DNA from: Lachnospira sp. UBA5912
Lineage (GTDB): Bacteria > Bacillota > Clostridia > Lachnospirales > Lachnospiraceae
Assembly (NCBI GenBank): GCA_002435585.1
Contig: DJDY01000110.1
Coordinates: forward strand, 1 to 27,561
DNA: 27,561 nt
Direction: 5' to 3'
Part shown: piece after piece, positions 6,435 to 15,535 of the stretch
How positions within the stretch are numbered: the stretch's first letter is position 1
How the letters are laid out: each line of letters begins with the position of its first letter
Program-made: the position numbers and the translations under genes
The notes under the pieces: model-generated
What the model saw: the letters and a program-made list of their open reading frames with translations, nothing else
Database searches by the model: none
What the model was told of the DNA's origin: nothing

Positions 6435-8807
6435 ATGAAGTGTGTTATCCTGGCAGGTGGAAGTGGTGACAGTTTATGGCCATTGTCCAGAAAAAATTAT
6501 CCTAAACAGTTTATGAATTTCAAAGAAGGACGTTCACTGTTACAGGAAACTGTTGTAAGAAATATGCCATATTGTGACGAGTTCATAATAGTAACTAATG
6601 AGTCATATAAGAATATTGTCAACGGACAGATGAAAGCGTTTCAGAGCCTGAGGTACAGATTGATTCTTGAGGGAACAGCTAAAGGTACAGCAGCGGCTAT
6701 CATACTTGGAACAATGTTTGCCAATCCAACAGAGTTTGTGCTTATAGTCAATTCAGATAATTTCATAGATGGAGATGGCTATAAGGATGCAATAATAAGT
6801 GCAAAAGAAATGGCTAAGTCAGGTGCAATAGTTGCACTTGGTGTTAAGCCTGAATATCAGGCTAAGAATCTGGGATATATATTAAGAAACGGCTGTGATG
6901 TGAAATCTCTTATACCACAGGTTGATTTTGATTCGGATTCTTCAGAGATAGCAGATTGTTATTCATATGATGAAGGATATCTGTGGAACAGCGGTATGCT
7001 TGTATTCAGGGCTGGTGATATGATTAATATCGTAAGAAAAGAACAGCCTGAGCTTTATGGTGCATGCAGGACTGCCAAGAGAAAAGTTCCTGCTATAAGA
7101 AGGGCAATACGTTTCTCAGAGAATATCATGAAAGATATTCCAAGTGGAAGCATAGAGTCACTTATTCTTAAGAACTGTGAGAAGCTAAAAGTCGTTGAGG
7201 CGCATATAACATGGAAAGATATAGATAACGTATGTGATATAGAACCACAGCATAATGAGGATAAGCCAGATTATGTCATAAAAAATGACTGCAGCAATGT
7301 ATCAGTTATCAACAACGCGCAAAAAAAACTTGTCGTTGCTAATGATTTAAGGGATATGGTTGTTGTTAATACAGAGGATGCTGTATATATATCATCAAAG
7401 AAGTCAGCTGATAATATTAAAGAGATAATCAGGGATAATATGGATCAATATGAGACATATTTTGACTATAACAGAATATCATACAGGGAATGGGGAATTC
7501 ATGAGCTTCTTAACTATTCAAAGGGATATAAGGTTAAGAAAGTTACAGTATTCCCAGGTATGATGATGAATCTTCATCAGCATGAGTTAAGGGCTGAATA
7601 CTGGTCAGTAGTTGAAGGAACAGCCACTATAACACTGGGAAGCGAAACAAGGGATTATCACAAATATGAGAGTGTTTTCGTTCCAGTAGGAGTAAAGCAC
7701 AGAGTTGCCAACAAGACAGATAAGAATGTTGTAATCATAGAAGTAGGTATAGGTGATTCTATACTTGAGAATGATCTTGTTAAGATATATGGACATGATA
7801 ATGGTCCTAATGAGGGCAACTATGTAAGAACTGATAACAGTCCGATAGTTAAGTTAGACCCTGCATTCAAGGATAACCTGTGGGGTGGAACCAAGATAAG
7901 AGATGTGTTTGGCAAGAAATGTGACTATGAAGTCATAGGTGAGAGCTGGGAACTTTCAGCGCATCCTGATGGTCAGAGCCGTATAGCAGATGGATATTAT
8001 AAGGGTATGCTTTTTAATGATTATCTTACAATCATCGGTAAGGAAGCGCTTGGCTGGAAGTGTCAGGCACAGGACAGATTCCCTGTTCTTATAAAGTTTA
8101 TAGATGCTAAACAGGCACTCTCCATCCAGATTCATCCGGATGATGAATATGCCCTTGAGAATGAGAATGAATATGGAAAGAATGAGATGTGGTATGTACT
8201 TGATGCAGAGCCGGGTGCATATCTGTATTGCGGACTTTCAAGAGATTCATCGAGGGAAGAGATAGAACAGCGTATAAAGAATAATACAATAACAGAGATC
8301 CTAAACAGAATAGATGTAAAGAAAGGCGATGTTGTTATGGTTAAGGCCGGAACAATACACGCCATAGGTGCCGGAATATTCATATGTGAGATACAGCAGA
8401 ATTCCAACTGCACATACCGTATGTATGATTATGACAGAAGAGATAAGTTTGGTAATCCTCGTGAACTTCACATTGCCAAGTCACTTGATGTTGTGAATCC
8501 GGTTAAGTATGTAAGAGATAATAAGTGTAATGTGATGCTTACACATAATGAGCATTATATGTCAAAGCGTCTTGTACAGTGCAAATATTTTGAAGTAATA
8601 AAATACGAGGTTACAGACGAAGCAAAGATTCCTGTGGATGAAACCTCTTTCGTATCAGTTATAGTAGTTGAAGGTGAAGGAACTATCATGACAGATGATT
8701 ATGATAAAGAGATGAAGTTCAAGGCAGGAGAAAGTTTCTTTATAAGTGCGGGTAAGAGAAATATTATAGTTAAGGGTAAGTCAACCTGCATAGTAACACA
8801 TGTATAA
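6435..8807 (+). CDS. manA: ManC-like nucleotidyltransferase/cupin fused to class I mannose-6-phosphate isomerase
   Basis: A 790-residue fusion. Residues 1 to about 250 resemble mannose-1-phosphate guanylyltransferase, about 330-455 its cupin domain (the PG..MNLHQHE..AEYWSVVEGTA motif), and about 470-790 a class I phosphomannose isomerase. The isomerase looks intact, with metal-site residues Q565 and H567 (LSIQIHPDDE), E584 (KNEMWYV) and H642 (AGTIHAIG); it would interconvert fructose-6-P and mannose-6-P. The N-terminal domain keeps LAGGSG, PLSRKNYPKQF and LWNSGM (184-188) but differs at signature sites: GTRLWP is GDSLWP (S13 replaces Arg), TAPA is TAAA, SDH is SDN (107-109), and the FxEKP sugar loop is absent. 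Its GDP-mannose synthesis activity is therefore doubtful. GGAGG is nine bases upstream of the ATG. Confidence 0.88.
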   Translation: MKCVILAGGSGDSLWPLSRKNYPKQFMNFKEGRSLLQETVVRNMPYCDEFIIVTNESYKNIVNGQMKAFQSLRYRLILEGTAKGTAAAIILGTMFANPTEFVLIVNSDNFIDGDGYKDAIISAKEMAKSGAIVALGVKPEYQAKNLGYILRNGCDVKSLIPQVDFDSDSSEIADCYSYDEGYLWNSGMLVFRAGDMINIVRKEQPELYGACRTAKRKVPAIRRAIRFSENIMKDIPSGSIESLILKNCEKLKVVEAHITWKDIDNVCDIEPQHNEDKPDYVIKNDCSNVSVINNAQKKLVVANDLRDMVVVNTEDAVYISSKKSADNIKEIIRDNMDQYETYFDYNRISYREWGIHELLNYSKGYKVKKVTVFPGMMMNLHQHELRAEYWSVVEGTATITLGSETRDYHKYESVFVPVGVKHRVANKTDKNVVIIEVGIGDSILENDLVKIYGHDNGPNEGNYVRTDNSPIVKLDPAFKDNLWGGTKIRDVFGKKCDYEVIGESWELSAHPDGQSRIADGYYKGMLFNDYLTIIGKEALGWKCQAQDRFPVLIKFIDAKQALSIQIHPDDEYALENENEYGKNEMWYVLDAEPGAYLYCGLSRDSSREEIEQRIKNNTITEILNRIDVKKGDVVMVKAGTIHAIGAGIFICEIQQNSNCTYRMYDYDRRDKFGNPRELHIAKSLDVVNPVKYVRDNKCNVMLTHNEHYMSKRLVQCKYFEVIKYEVTDEAKIPVDETSFVSVIVVEGEGTIMTDDYDKEMKFKAGESFFISAGKRNIIVKGKSTCIVTHV

Positions 8808-8823
8808 GTATTTAATAAAGTAA

Positions 8824-8902
8824 CTGTTTAACCATATAAACAGCTGATTGTGGATGTTAACAGAATTGCGTGGACAGCATGTAAGGGCTGTCTGCGCAAT
8901 TC
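8824..8902 (+). repeat. two hairpins downstream of the manA fusion, no T run
   Basis: CTGTTTA-N6-TAAACAG (8824-8843) is followed by a long hairpin in which 8863-8878 pairs over 16 bp (two G-T pairs) with 8887-8902 around an 8-nt loop. Neither is followed by a T tract, so they are not classical terminators. They may protect the 3' end or serve in processing between manA and the YfhO-like gene. Confidence 0.55.
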
Positions 8903-8985
8903 GTTGGCATAAGCAGGAAAAGACTGACTTTGACACGTAATCATAATAATAAAATATCACGATACAGGCAGAAATGGAGAAATAT

Positions 8986-11904
8986 ATGAATAACAGTTCT
9001 AGTAATAAAGGAAAAAAGATACTAGGTTATCTGTTTCCGGGATTAATAACACTACTTGTTATGTTGATAGTTCTTGTTGCTAAGGGTATATGGCCTTTTG
9101 GAAGTAACAGAATTGATCTTTTTGATAATATGCAGCAGGTTGCACCATTGTATGCCCATCTGTGGGATGCCATGCATGGGGATGCCAGTATATGGTTTGA
9201 CTGGTATACAGGACTTGGAACTAATGTATCTATGAGTATGTCGGCATTCTCTATGATAAGTCCTTTCAATCTGTTTTTATATTTATGTCCAAGAGATTAT
9301 ATACTTGAATTCATATCGATACTTACTGTTATAAAGACATTTGTTATGTCAGTTACAATGTATGCTTTTATTAACAGAAGATATAATTCGCTGTCATATA
9401 AGATAAAGGCATTGTTTGCGGTAGTATATGCATTCTGTGGATATGTATTATTATATGCTTCATGCTTCACACCATGGATGGATATAGTTGCGCTTTTCCC
9501 ACTTCTTATGATGGCACTTGATGTTATGGAAAAGACAGGAAAGAAGCTTTTCTATATACTTATGGTAGCAGTTATGTTTATAATCAATTATTATCTTGCT
9601 GCCATGTCACTTGTATACATTCTTCTTGTTGGTGGAATGTATCTTATATTCAGATGTGATAAGAATGGAAGACGCAAGAAAGCCTGGAATGTAGGTATTG
9701 GTACATTTACAGGAATCGCACTATCGGCTTTTATGCTTATACCTGTGTTTGCACAGCTTTCGCAGTCACAAAGAACAGGTAATACAGAGTCACTTATAAG
9801 CCAGTATCTTTCATGGATATCTAATCCTACTTTCAGAAGCTTCAGCCTTGGTGAGTTTGAAAGAATAATGATGTTTTACGGCATGGGATTATTCTTTGTA
9901 ATAATATTCACAGGAATACACAGAAGCATGAAAGCTGCCGGATATAAGAACGATACTATTGCAAGAAAGTTCAACTGGTATGCTATATCACTTATAGTTA
10001 TCGTTATGGTACAGGCCATAGCAGAGGGTACCAACATTATGTGGCATTTTGGTTCATATAATGGTTACACGTTAAGAAATGGATACATTATAGCATTTAC
10101 ACTTATATGCCTTGCGTGTGCGTATGCAGATAAGGTGCTTGTAAATGATAAGACGGATAAAAAGAAGGCTGTAATACAGACGGTACTGACAGTTGTTGTA
10201 TGTGCGGTTATGGCGGTTGTATATGATAAGCTTCCGGTAAACTCATATGTATCTGCATTTATATTCTTTATTGCTGTATTTGTTGTTATGCTTGTAATAC
10301 ACATTATAGGTGTAACTGTTATGAAGAATGGATATAAGGTAAGTATTGTCATAAGCCTTGTTGCAGTTGAAGTGTTTATAGGAGCATTTGCCATGACAGG
10401 ACCACCTAAGTTTTATACATATGCGCCATATCAGTATGGCGACTATGTACAGCTTGCTGTCAATGCAACGAATAATCTTGATATAAGTTCATCTCCAATA
10501 GACAGGGTGACTAACCCGGACCTTAGTATGAATGCGAATTATCCACTTGTTATGAAGAGAGGTTCGCTTTCAAGCTTTACAGCAGCGCTTCAGAAGGACA
10601 CACAGAAAGAAACAGTAAGATGGGGACATTCCAAGTATTTCCTCTGGGCACTTGATTCAGGCGGTACAGTATTTTCGGATGCGCTTATACATGTAACAGA
10701 AGCAGTTAATATTAATAAGCTTGACAGTTCATTGTATACATTGGAGAAAGAAGGAACAGGTGATAATGAATATGACTTGTACAAGGCTAATTACCAGCTT
10801 CCTTTTGCCATGGTTACAAACAGTAAGTTAGCTTCTATAGATTTCAGTAAAGACTTTACAAAGATTGATGCAGTAAGGTCAGGTGACAGCACAGAGGCAG
10901 AATACAACTGGAACACAACAACGAGGGACTGGATATATCTGCATAATCTTATGTACAGTGAGTTAAGTGGTGATTCAGATAATCTTGTAACAGAATATGG
11001 TAAGCTTTCTGGAACGAGGACATATGAAGTAAGTGCTGACAGGATTGCCGATATCAATAAGGAATCTGACAATGCAGCAGCGGAAAAGACTACACAGGCA
11101 ACACATGTAGTACAGACTTATAAGGATAAGATAAATGGAAAGGCAGCGGTATATGTGAGTGTTGCTGATTGTAACATAGGTACATCAGATGCTAATGTTT
11201 CAAGCCTGTTTAGGAGTCTTACAATTAAGGTTAATGGTAAACAGATAGACATACCAACAATAGGTAATGTTAATAACAAGTATTATACTACCGATTATAA
11301 TAATGGACTTATATATATAGGAACATATGAAAACGAAGATGTAGAGGTTGAGCTTGATTATGCAAGACCACTTGATAACAATGGTGATGTATCAGTAGAC
11401 AAATATATATTTACAATGGGTGGCATAGACCTTGATAAGATGGCTTCACTCTGTAAGAAGTATGAAAATAAGCAGAGTGATGTGACATATACAAACAATT
11501 CAGTTACTGTAAAGGTTAATGGAAGCAGAACAGATGATTATGTTATGGTTCCTATAATTAAGAGTGATAACTGGACAGTAACAGTAAATGGTGAAAAGCG
11601 TGAAACTAAGGATATTGCCGGAATGTTTACAGGTGTTTCTGTTAATGAAGGTGAGAACGAGATAGTATTTACGTTTAAACCAGCGGCTAAGGATAAAGGA
11701 TTGCTTATATCTGTTCTTGTGCTTATTGTTATGATTGCACTTATGGTTGTTAATCATTATAAGAATATAGGAATACCAGGATGGATGCAGGCATGTGCAA
11801 GTGGTATATATCTGGCTATTATAGTAGTGCTTGCAGTGCTTATGTTTGCAATACCTCTTGTTGCAAGTATAGTAGTTAATATAAGATACGTATTGGGGAT
11901 GTAA
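8986..11904 (+). CDS. YfhO family polytopic membrane glycosyltransferase (GT-C type)
   Basis: A 972-residue protein of the YfhO family. A long N-terminal half contains roughly 11-13 hydrophobic helices, with the family's first outer loop SNRIDLFDNMQQVAPLYAHL carrying Asp and Gln residues typical of GT-C catalytic loops. Next comes an extracytoplasmic region (about residues 490-900) ending in a beta-sandwich-like segment (VTVNGEKRETK..GVSVNEGENEIVFTF), and two closing helices. In Bacillus and Listeria such proteins take sugar from undecaprenyl phosphate, made by a GT2 enzyme, and attach it to teichoic-acid-type polymers. GGAG (8976-8979) is six bases before ATG 8986; ATG 8974 overlaps it and is rejected. 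The stop codon directly abuts the ATG of the next gene, indicating translational coupling. Substrate sugar and polymer are not determinable here. Confidence 0.88.
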   Translation: MNNSSSNKGKKILGYLFPGLITLLVMLIVLVAKGIWPFGSNRIDLFDNMQQVAPLYAHLWDAMHGDASIWFDWYTGLGTNVSMSMSAFSMISPFNLFLYLCPRDYILEFISILTVIKTFVMSVTMYAFINRRYNSLSYKIKALFAVVYAFCGYVLLYASCFTPWMDIVALFPLLMMALDVMEKTGKKLFYILMVAVMFIINYYLAAMSLVYILLVGGMYLIFRCDKNGRRKKAWNVGIGTFTGIALSAFMLIPVFAQLSQSQRTGNTESLISQYLSWISNPTFRSFSLGEFERIMMFYGMGLFFVIIFTGIHRSMKAAGYKNDTIARKFNWYAISLIVIVMVQAIAEGTNIMWHFGSYNGYTLRNGYIIAFTLICLACAYADKVLVNDKTDKKKAVIQTVLTVVVCAVMAVVYDKLPVNSYVSAFIFFIAVFVVMLVIHIIGVTVMKNGYKVSIVISLVAVEVFIGAFAMTGPPKFYTYAPYQYGDYVQLAVNATNNLDISSSPIDRVTNPDLSMNANYPLVMKRGSLSSFTAALQKDTQKETVRWGHSKYFLWALDSGGTVFSDALIHVTEAVNINKLDSSLYTLEKEGTGDNEYDLYKANYQLPFAMVTNSKLASIDFSKDFTKIDAVRSGDSTEAEYNWNTTTRDWIYLHNLMYSELSGDSDNLVTEYGKLSGTRTYEVSADRIADINKESDNAAAEKTTQATHVVQTYKDKINGKAAVYVSVADCNIGTSDANVSSLFRSLTIKVNGKQIDIPTIGNVNNKYYTTDYNNGLIYIGTYENEDVEVELDYARPLDNNGDVSVDKYIFTMGGIDLDKMASLCKKYENKQSDVTYTNNSVTVKVNGSRTDDYVMVPIIKSDNWTVTVNGEKRETKDIAGMFTGVSVNEGENEIVFTFKPAAKDKGLLISVLVLIVMIALMVVNHYKNIGIPGWMQACASGIYLAIIVVLAVLMFAIPLVASIVVNIRYVLGM

Positions 11905-13119
11905 ATGTTTTCAGTATTAGTAAAACACTATAAAAATAATGAAAAATTCAGATTATTTACCAAAATAATAGTTGTGTGGATGCTGTCGCGGCTTGTAATG
12001 CTTGCCATGGTGCCGGTTATGAATCTTTTAGCAGACACACCTCATGATATACTGTACTATATGAACCCTTGGGATGCAGAATGGTATAAGGAAATGGCAG
12101 AGGAGGGATATAAGTTCCCAAGAGCAACAGGAATGGCAAACTGGGCTTTCTTTCCATTGTATCCGATGCTGTGTGCGTTGCTAAGGGTTATTACATGTGG
12201 CTATATTAATACATATGCAATTGGCATGTTTGTGTCTAATGTATGCATAATAATAGCTGTATATTATGCGGTAAGATTTGCATGGCTAGAGCTTGATGTG
12301 AATAGGTATGGCAGGACTGATATAGAGAATATAATAATATTTCTTATGCTTGCAGGACCATGTGCCGTATATTATGGCTCCATGTATACAGAAAGTCTGT
12401 TTACTATGTGTGTGGTGTTGTGCTTTTATAACACCAGAAAGAAAAACTATATGGTAGCGGCAGTGTTTGCAGCACTGGCGAGTGCAACAAGAATTGTTGG
12501 CTGTACCCTTATAGTTGTTCTGCTTACAGATATGTATGTTAATGTATACAGACAACAGGAAGATAAAGAAGGCAGAGTGCTGACATCCATAAAATGTCTG
12601 ATAAAAGATGTTCTATCAGATGCAAAGAAGCTGGTGTCGCTGGCAATATGTCCATTGGGAATATTTGTTTATATGACATTCTTAAGATGGTTTTGTGGTG
12701 ATGCCTGGGCTTTTTATCATGTGCAGAAAGCGTGGAGGACACAGAAACTGTTTCCTGTTATAGAAGTGCTTTTTAAGTCATGTACAGGAAGACTTGGTGC
12801 TATGTCTGATGTTAAACAGATTAATGGTATTATACTTGGATGGTTATGTGTGTTCACATTATTGCTATATGTGATCATGATAGTAAGGAAACATTATGCC
12901 TGTGGTTTGTTTGGTATAATCGCACTTATGATTCCACTTACTTCAAGTGTCATGAGTACATTAAGATTCATAGTTGGTTCTTTTGTTGTGTATATAGGTG
13001 TGACAGAAACATTGCTTCTTGCAGGAAAGAATATGAGACGTGTTATTATAATCCTTCTTGCAATTGCAGAGCTTATATGCATATCAGCATGGTATTTCTG
13101 GGATGGGCTGCTGATGTGA
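11905..13119 (+). CDS. PIG-V-like mannosyltransferase family membrane protein (GT-C)
   Basis: A 404-residue polytopic protein similar to bacterial relatives of GPI mannosyltransferase 2 (PIG-V). Marks are the first-loop NPWDAEWYKEMAEEGY (WD motif with acidic residues), the following FFPLYPML, YTESLFTM, and ATRIVG, plus about ten hydrophobic helices. Family members use a polyprenyl-phosphate-linked sugar, usually mannose, on the outer membrane face. The ATG follows the YfhO stop with no gap, using GGGG at 11895-11898 as its ribosome binding site, so the two are co-transcribed. A DPM1-like GT2 gene downstream could supply the lipid-linked sugar. The exact donor and acceptor are inferred, not seen. 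Confidence 0.8.
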   Translation: MFSVLVKHYKNNEKFRLFTKIIVVWMLSRLVMLAMVPVMNLLADTPHDILYYMNPWDAEWYKEMAEEGYKFPRATGMANWAFFPLYPMLCALLRVITCGYINTYAIGMFVSNVCIIIAVYYAVRFAWLELDVNRYGRTDIENIIIFLMLAGPCAVYYGSMYTESLFTMCVVLCFYNTRKKNYMVAAVFAALASATRIVGCTLIVVLLTDMYVNVYRQQEDKEGRVLTSIKCLIKDVLSDAKKLVSLAICPLGIFVYMTFLRWFCGDAWAFYHVQKAWRTQKLFPVIEVLFKSCTGRLGAMSDVKQINGIILGWLCVFTLLLYVIMIVRKHYACGLFGIIALMIPLTSSVMSTLRFIVGSFVVYIGVTETLLLAGKNMRRVIIILLAIAELICISAWYFWDGLLM

Positions 13120-13150
13120 TAAGGTCATTGTGTATACTTTGTGAAAATAC

Positions 13151-13179
13151 TTGCGAACTTTACGTAAAGGTATTATAAT
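13151..13179 (+). promoter_or_regulatory. promoter with a palindrome in its spacer
   Basis: TTGCGA (13151-13156), a 17-bp spacer, and TATAAT (13174-13179). The spacer contains the perfect 12-bp palindrome CTTTACGTAAAG (13158-13169). A second TATAAT is at 13215-13220 and a partial copy of the element (GAACTTTACG) at 13239-13248. It drives the GT2-glmM pair; the palindrome would suit a repressor. Confidence 0.6.
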
Positions 13180-13293
13180 TAACACGCTTTTTAGAATTAC
13201 TATATAAGTTACTGTATAATACTATATATAATTGCAGAGAACTTTACGGGTGAATGAATTACAGAAAGTTATAGATATCAGAAGGAGAAAAAT

Positions 13294-14034
13294 ATGTTAT
13301 CAGTAGTTGTACCTACATTTAATGAGGGAAAGAATATTAGAAATCTGGTGACACAGATAAATGATGCACTTAAAGGAATAGATTACGAGATATTATTCGT
13401 GGACGACAGTAAAGACAATACGCCAGAGGTTATTATGGAAGTAGCCAAAGACTTTCCACAGGTAAGAATGGAACACAGGACTGGTGAAACTGGTCTTGCA
13501 ACAGCAGTTCTTAAGGGCTTTGAGCTTGCAAAGGGTGAGTATATGGCATGTATGGATGCTGACCTGCAGCACCCACCTATAGTGCTTAAGTATATGTATA
13601 AGGCTATGGAGAGTGGCGCAGATTTCTGTATACCAAGCCGTCTTATTCCAGGTGGAGATGATGGTGGACTTAACTGGTACAGAAAGTTCGTATCTGGTAC
13701 AGCACGTAAGATAGGACAGTGGATGCTTCCTTGCTTAAGACAGATATCAGACCCTACAAGCGGTCTTTTCATGTTCAGACGTGAAGTTATAGAGCATGCA
13801 GATCTTCAGCCTATAGGATGGAAGATCATGGTTGAAGTTCTTGCTATGGGTTCATATAAGAAGGTCATAGAGATACCTTATAAGTTCCAACAGAGAACAG
13901 AGGGCGAATCAAAGCTTTCTGGTAAGGTTACATTAGAATACCTTAAGCAGCTTAAGGATCTTAGAAAAAGATATAACAAGGCTAACAAGTATGAGGTTGA
14001 GGTCTGGTCAACAGAGAGGATGATGGCAGAATAA
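13294..14034 (+). CDS. DPM1-like family 2 glycosyltransferase (polyprenyl-phosphate sugar synthase)
   Basis: A 246-residue GT2 enzyme of the dolichol-phosphate-mannose-synthase-like group, transferring a sugar from a nucleotide sugar to polyprenyl phosphate at the inner membrane face. Motifs: VVVPTFNEGKNI at the N-terminus, FVDDSKDNT, the metal-binding DAD in CMDADLQHPP (D88-D90), DPTSGLFMFRREV, and the QRTEGESKLS loop typical of DPM1 homologues. There is no transmembrane C-terminus, as in the short soluble class. AGGAG precedes the ATG. The stop overlaps the start of glmM by one base (TAATG), so the two are translationally coupled. With the upstream YfhO- and PIG-V-like proteins it probably forms a lipid-linked sugar pathway. 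Which sugar it carries is not evident. Confidence 0.87.
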   Translation: MLSVVVPTFNEGKNIRNLVTQINDALKGIDYEILFVDDSKDNTPEVIMEVAKDFPQVRMEHRTGETGLATAVLKGFELAKGEYMACMDADLQHPPIVLKYMYKAMESGADFCIPSRLIPGGDDGGLNWYRKFVSGTARKIGQWMLPCLRQISDPTSGLFMFRREVIEHADLQPIGWKIMVEVLAMGSYKKVIEIPYKFQQRTEGESKLSGKVTLEYLKQLKDLRKRYNKANKYEVEVWSTERMMAE

Positions 14035-15389
14035 TGGGAAAGTATTTTGGTACTGATGGATTCCGTGGAGAAGCTAATGTTACATTAACAGTAGACCATG
14101 CGTTCAAGGTTGGAAGATTCCTTGGATGGTTCTATGGTAAGGAAAAGGAAGATGGAAAGGCTAAGATTGTAATCGGCAAGGATACAAGAAGAAGCAGTTA
14201 TATGTTTGAGTATTCACTTGTTGCAGGTCTTACAGCATCAGGAGCAGATGTATATCTTCTTCATGTAACAACAACACCTAGTGTTGCCTATGTAACAAGA
14301 ACAGAGGATTTTGACTGTGGTATCATGATATCAGCAAGCCATAATCCTTTCTATGATAATGGTATTAAGCTCATCAACAGCAAGGGCGAGAAGATGAGAG
14401 AAGATGTCATTGATGAGATAGAGAAGTATCTTGATGGAGAGATGGGAGATATTCCATATGCCACTAAGGAAAAGATAGGATGTACAGTTGATCATACAGC
14501 AGGACGTAACAGATACATGGGTTATCTTATGAGCCTTGCCATATATTCATTTAAGGGTATGCGTATAGGTCTTGATGCATCTAACGGAAGCGCATGGACA
14601 CTTGCAAAGGCGGTGTTTGATGCACTTGGTGCCAAGACTTATGTTATTAATGCAAGTCCAGATGGAACTAATATCAATGCTAATTGTGGTTCTACACATA
14701 TTGAAGGATTATGTGACCTTGTTAAGAGAGAGCATCTGGATGCCGGATTCGCATTTGATGGTGATGCCGACAGATGTCTTTGTGTAGATGAGAATGGCGA
14801 GGTTATAACAGGTGATCACATTCTTTACATATACGGATGTTATATGAAAGAGAGAGGAAAGCTTATAGATAATACTGTTGTTACAACCGTTATGTCTAAC
14901 TTTGGCCTGTATAAGGCTTTCGATGCAGCGGGTATTGATTATGAGAAGACTAAGGTTGGTGATAAGTATGTATATGAATGTATGTCTAAGAATGGTTACC
15001 GTCTTGGCGGTGAACAGTCAGGACATATCATATTCAGTAAGTATGCAACAACAGGTGATGGCATCATAACAGCACTTAAGATGATGGAAGTTATGATTGC
15101 AAAGAAGAAGTCGCTCGCACAGCTTGCAGCACCACTTCATATATATCCACAGGTACTTAAGAATGTGCGTGTATACGATAAGTCCGCAGCACAGAATGAC
15201 GAGGATGTTAAGGCAGCAGTGGCAGCAGTGGCAGACGCACTCGGTGAAAATGGACGTATACTCGTAAGAGAAAGTGGTACAGAACCTGTTATCAGAGTTA
15301 TGGTTGAAGCTGGTACACATGATGAGTGCGAAAAATATGTAGACCATGTTATAGATGTCATTAAGAGCAAAGGTTATGTGGCTGACTGA
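14034..15389 (+). CDS. glmM: phosphoglucosamine mutase
   Basis: A full-length 451-residue alpha-D-phosphohexomutase matching GlmM, which converts glucosamine-6-phosphate to glucosamine-1-phosphate for UDP-GlcNAc, peptidoglycan and other glycans in the cytoplasm. Seen in order: KYFGTDGFRGEAN at the start, the phosphoserine loop MISASHNPFYDNGIK with catalytic S102, the metal-binding DGDADRC loop, the sugar-specificity loop GGEQSGH (Gln version, favouring GlmM over phosphomannomutase), and the phosphate-binding RESGTEPVIRVM near the C-terminus. It starts within the stop of the GT2 gene (TAATG), an operon arrangement that hints at shared control of precursor supply and lipid-linked sugar synthesis. 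Confidence 0.94.
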   Translation: MGKYFGTDGFRGEANVTLTVDHAFKVGRFLGWFYGKEKEDGKAKIVIGKDTRRSSYMFEYSLVAGLTASGADVYLLHVTTTPSVAYVTRTEDFDCGIMISASHNPFYDNGIKLINSKGEKMREDVIDEIEKYLDGEMGDIPYATKEKIGCTVDHTAGRNRYMGYLMSLAIYSFKGMRIGLDASNGSAWTLAKAVFDALGAKTYVINASPDGTNINANCGSTHIEGLCDLVKREHLDAGFAFDGDADRCLCVDENGEVITGDHILYIYGCYMKERGKLIDNTVVTTVMSNFGLYKAFDAAGIDYEKTKVGDKYVYECMSKNGYRLGGEQSGHIIFSKYATTGDGIITALKMMEVMIAKKKSLAQLAAPLHIYPQVLKNVRVYDKSAAQNDEDVKAAVAAVADALGENGRILVRESGTEPVIRVMVEAGTHDECEKYVDHVIDVIKSKGYVAD

Positions 15390-15483
15390 TTGCATAAGCA
15401 GTCTGTTTAGCAGCCATATCAATGCTTTGATTTTAATGCCGCATAAAATACTGTTAAAACATTAATAAATACAAGAATAAAGC

Positions 15484-15535
15484 AATTCCCCTGTTAATAA
15501 GATATTAGTAGTCTTATTAACAAGGGGATTTTTTT
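15484..15535 (+). terminator. intrinsic terminator of the GT2-glmM unit, overlapping the next start
   Basis: An 11-bp perfect stem (15492-15502 with 15512-15522) continues, past a one-base bulge, as CCCC (15488-15491) with GGGG (15524-15527), followed by a T run to 15535. The ATG of the following lipoprotein reading frame starts at 15536, and the GGGG in the 3' arm is correctly spaced to act as its ribosome binding site. Confidence 0.9.

Noticed and set aside
14034..15389. Phosphomannomutase rather than GlmM, given the mannose context
   Set aside because: The sugar loop reads GEQSGH, the GlmM form, and the FGTDGFRG start also fits GlmM.
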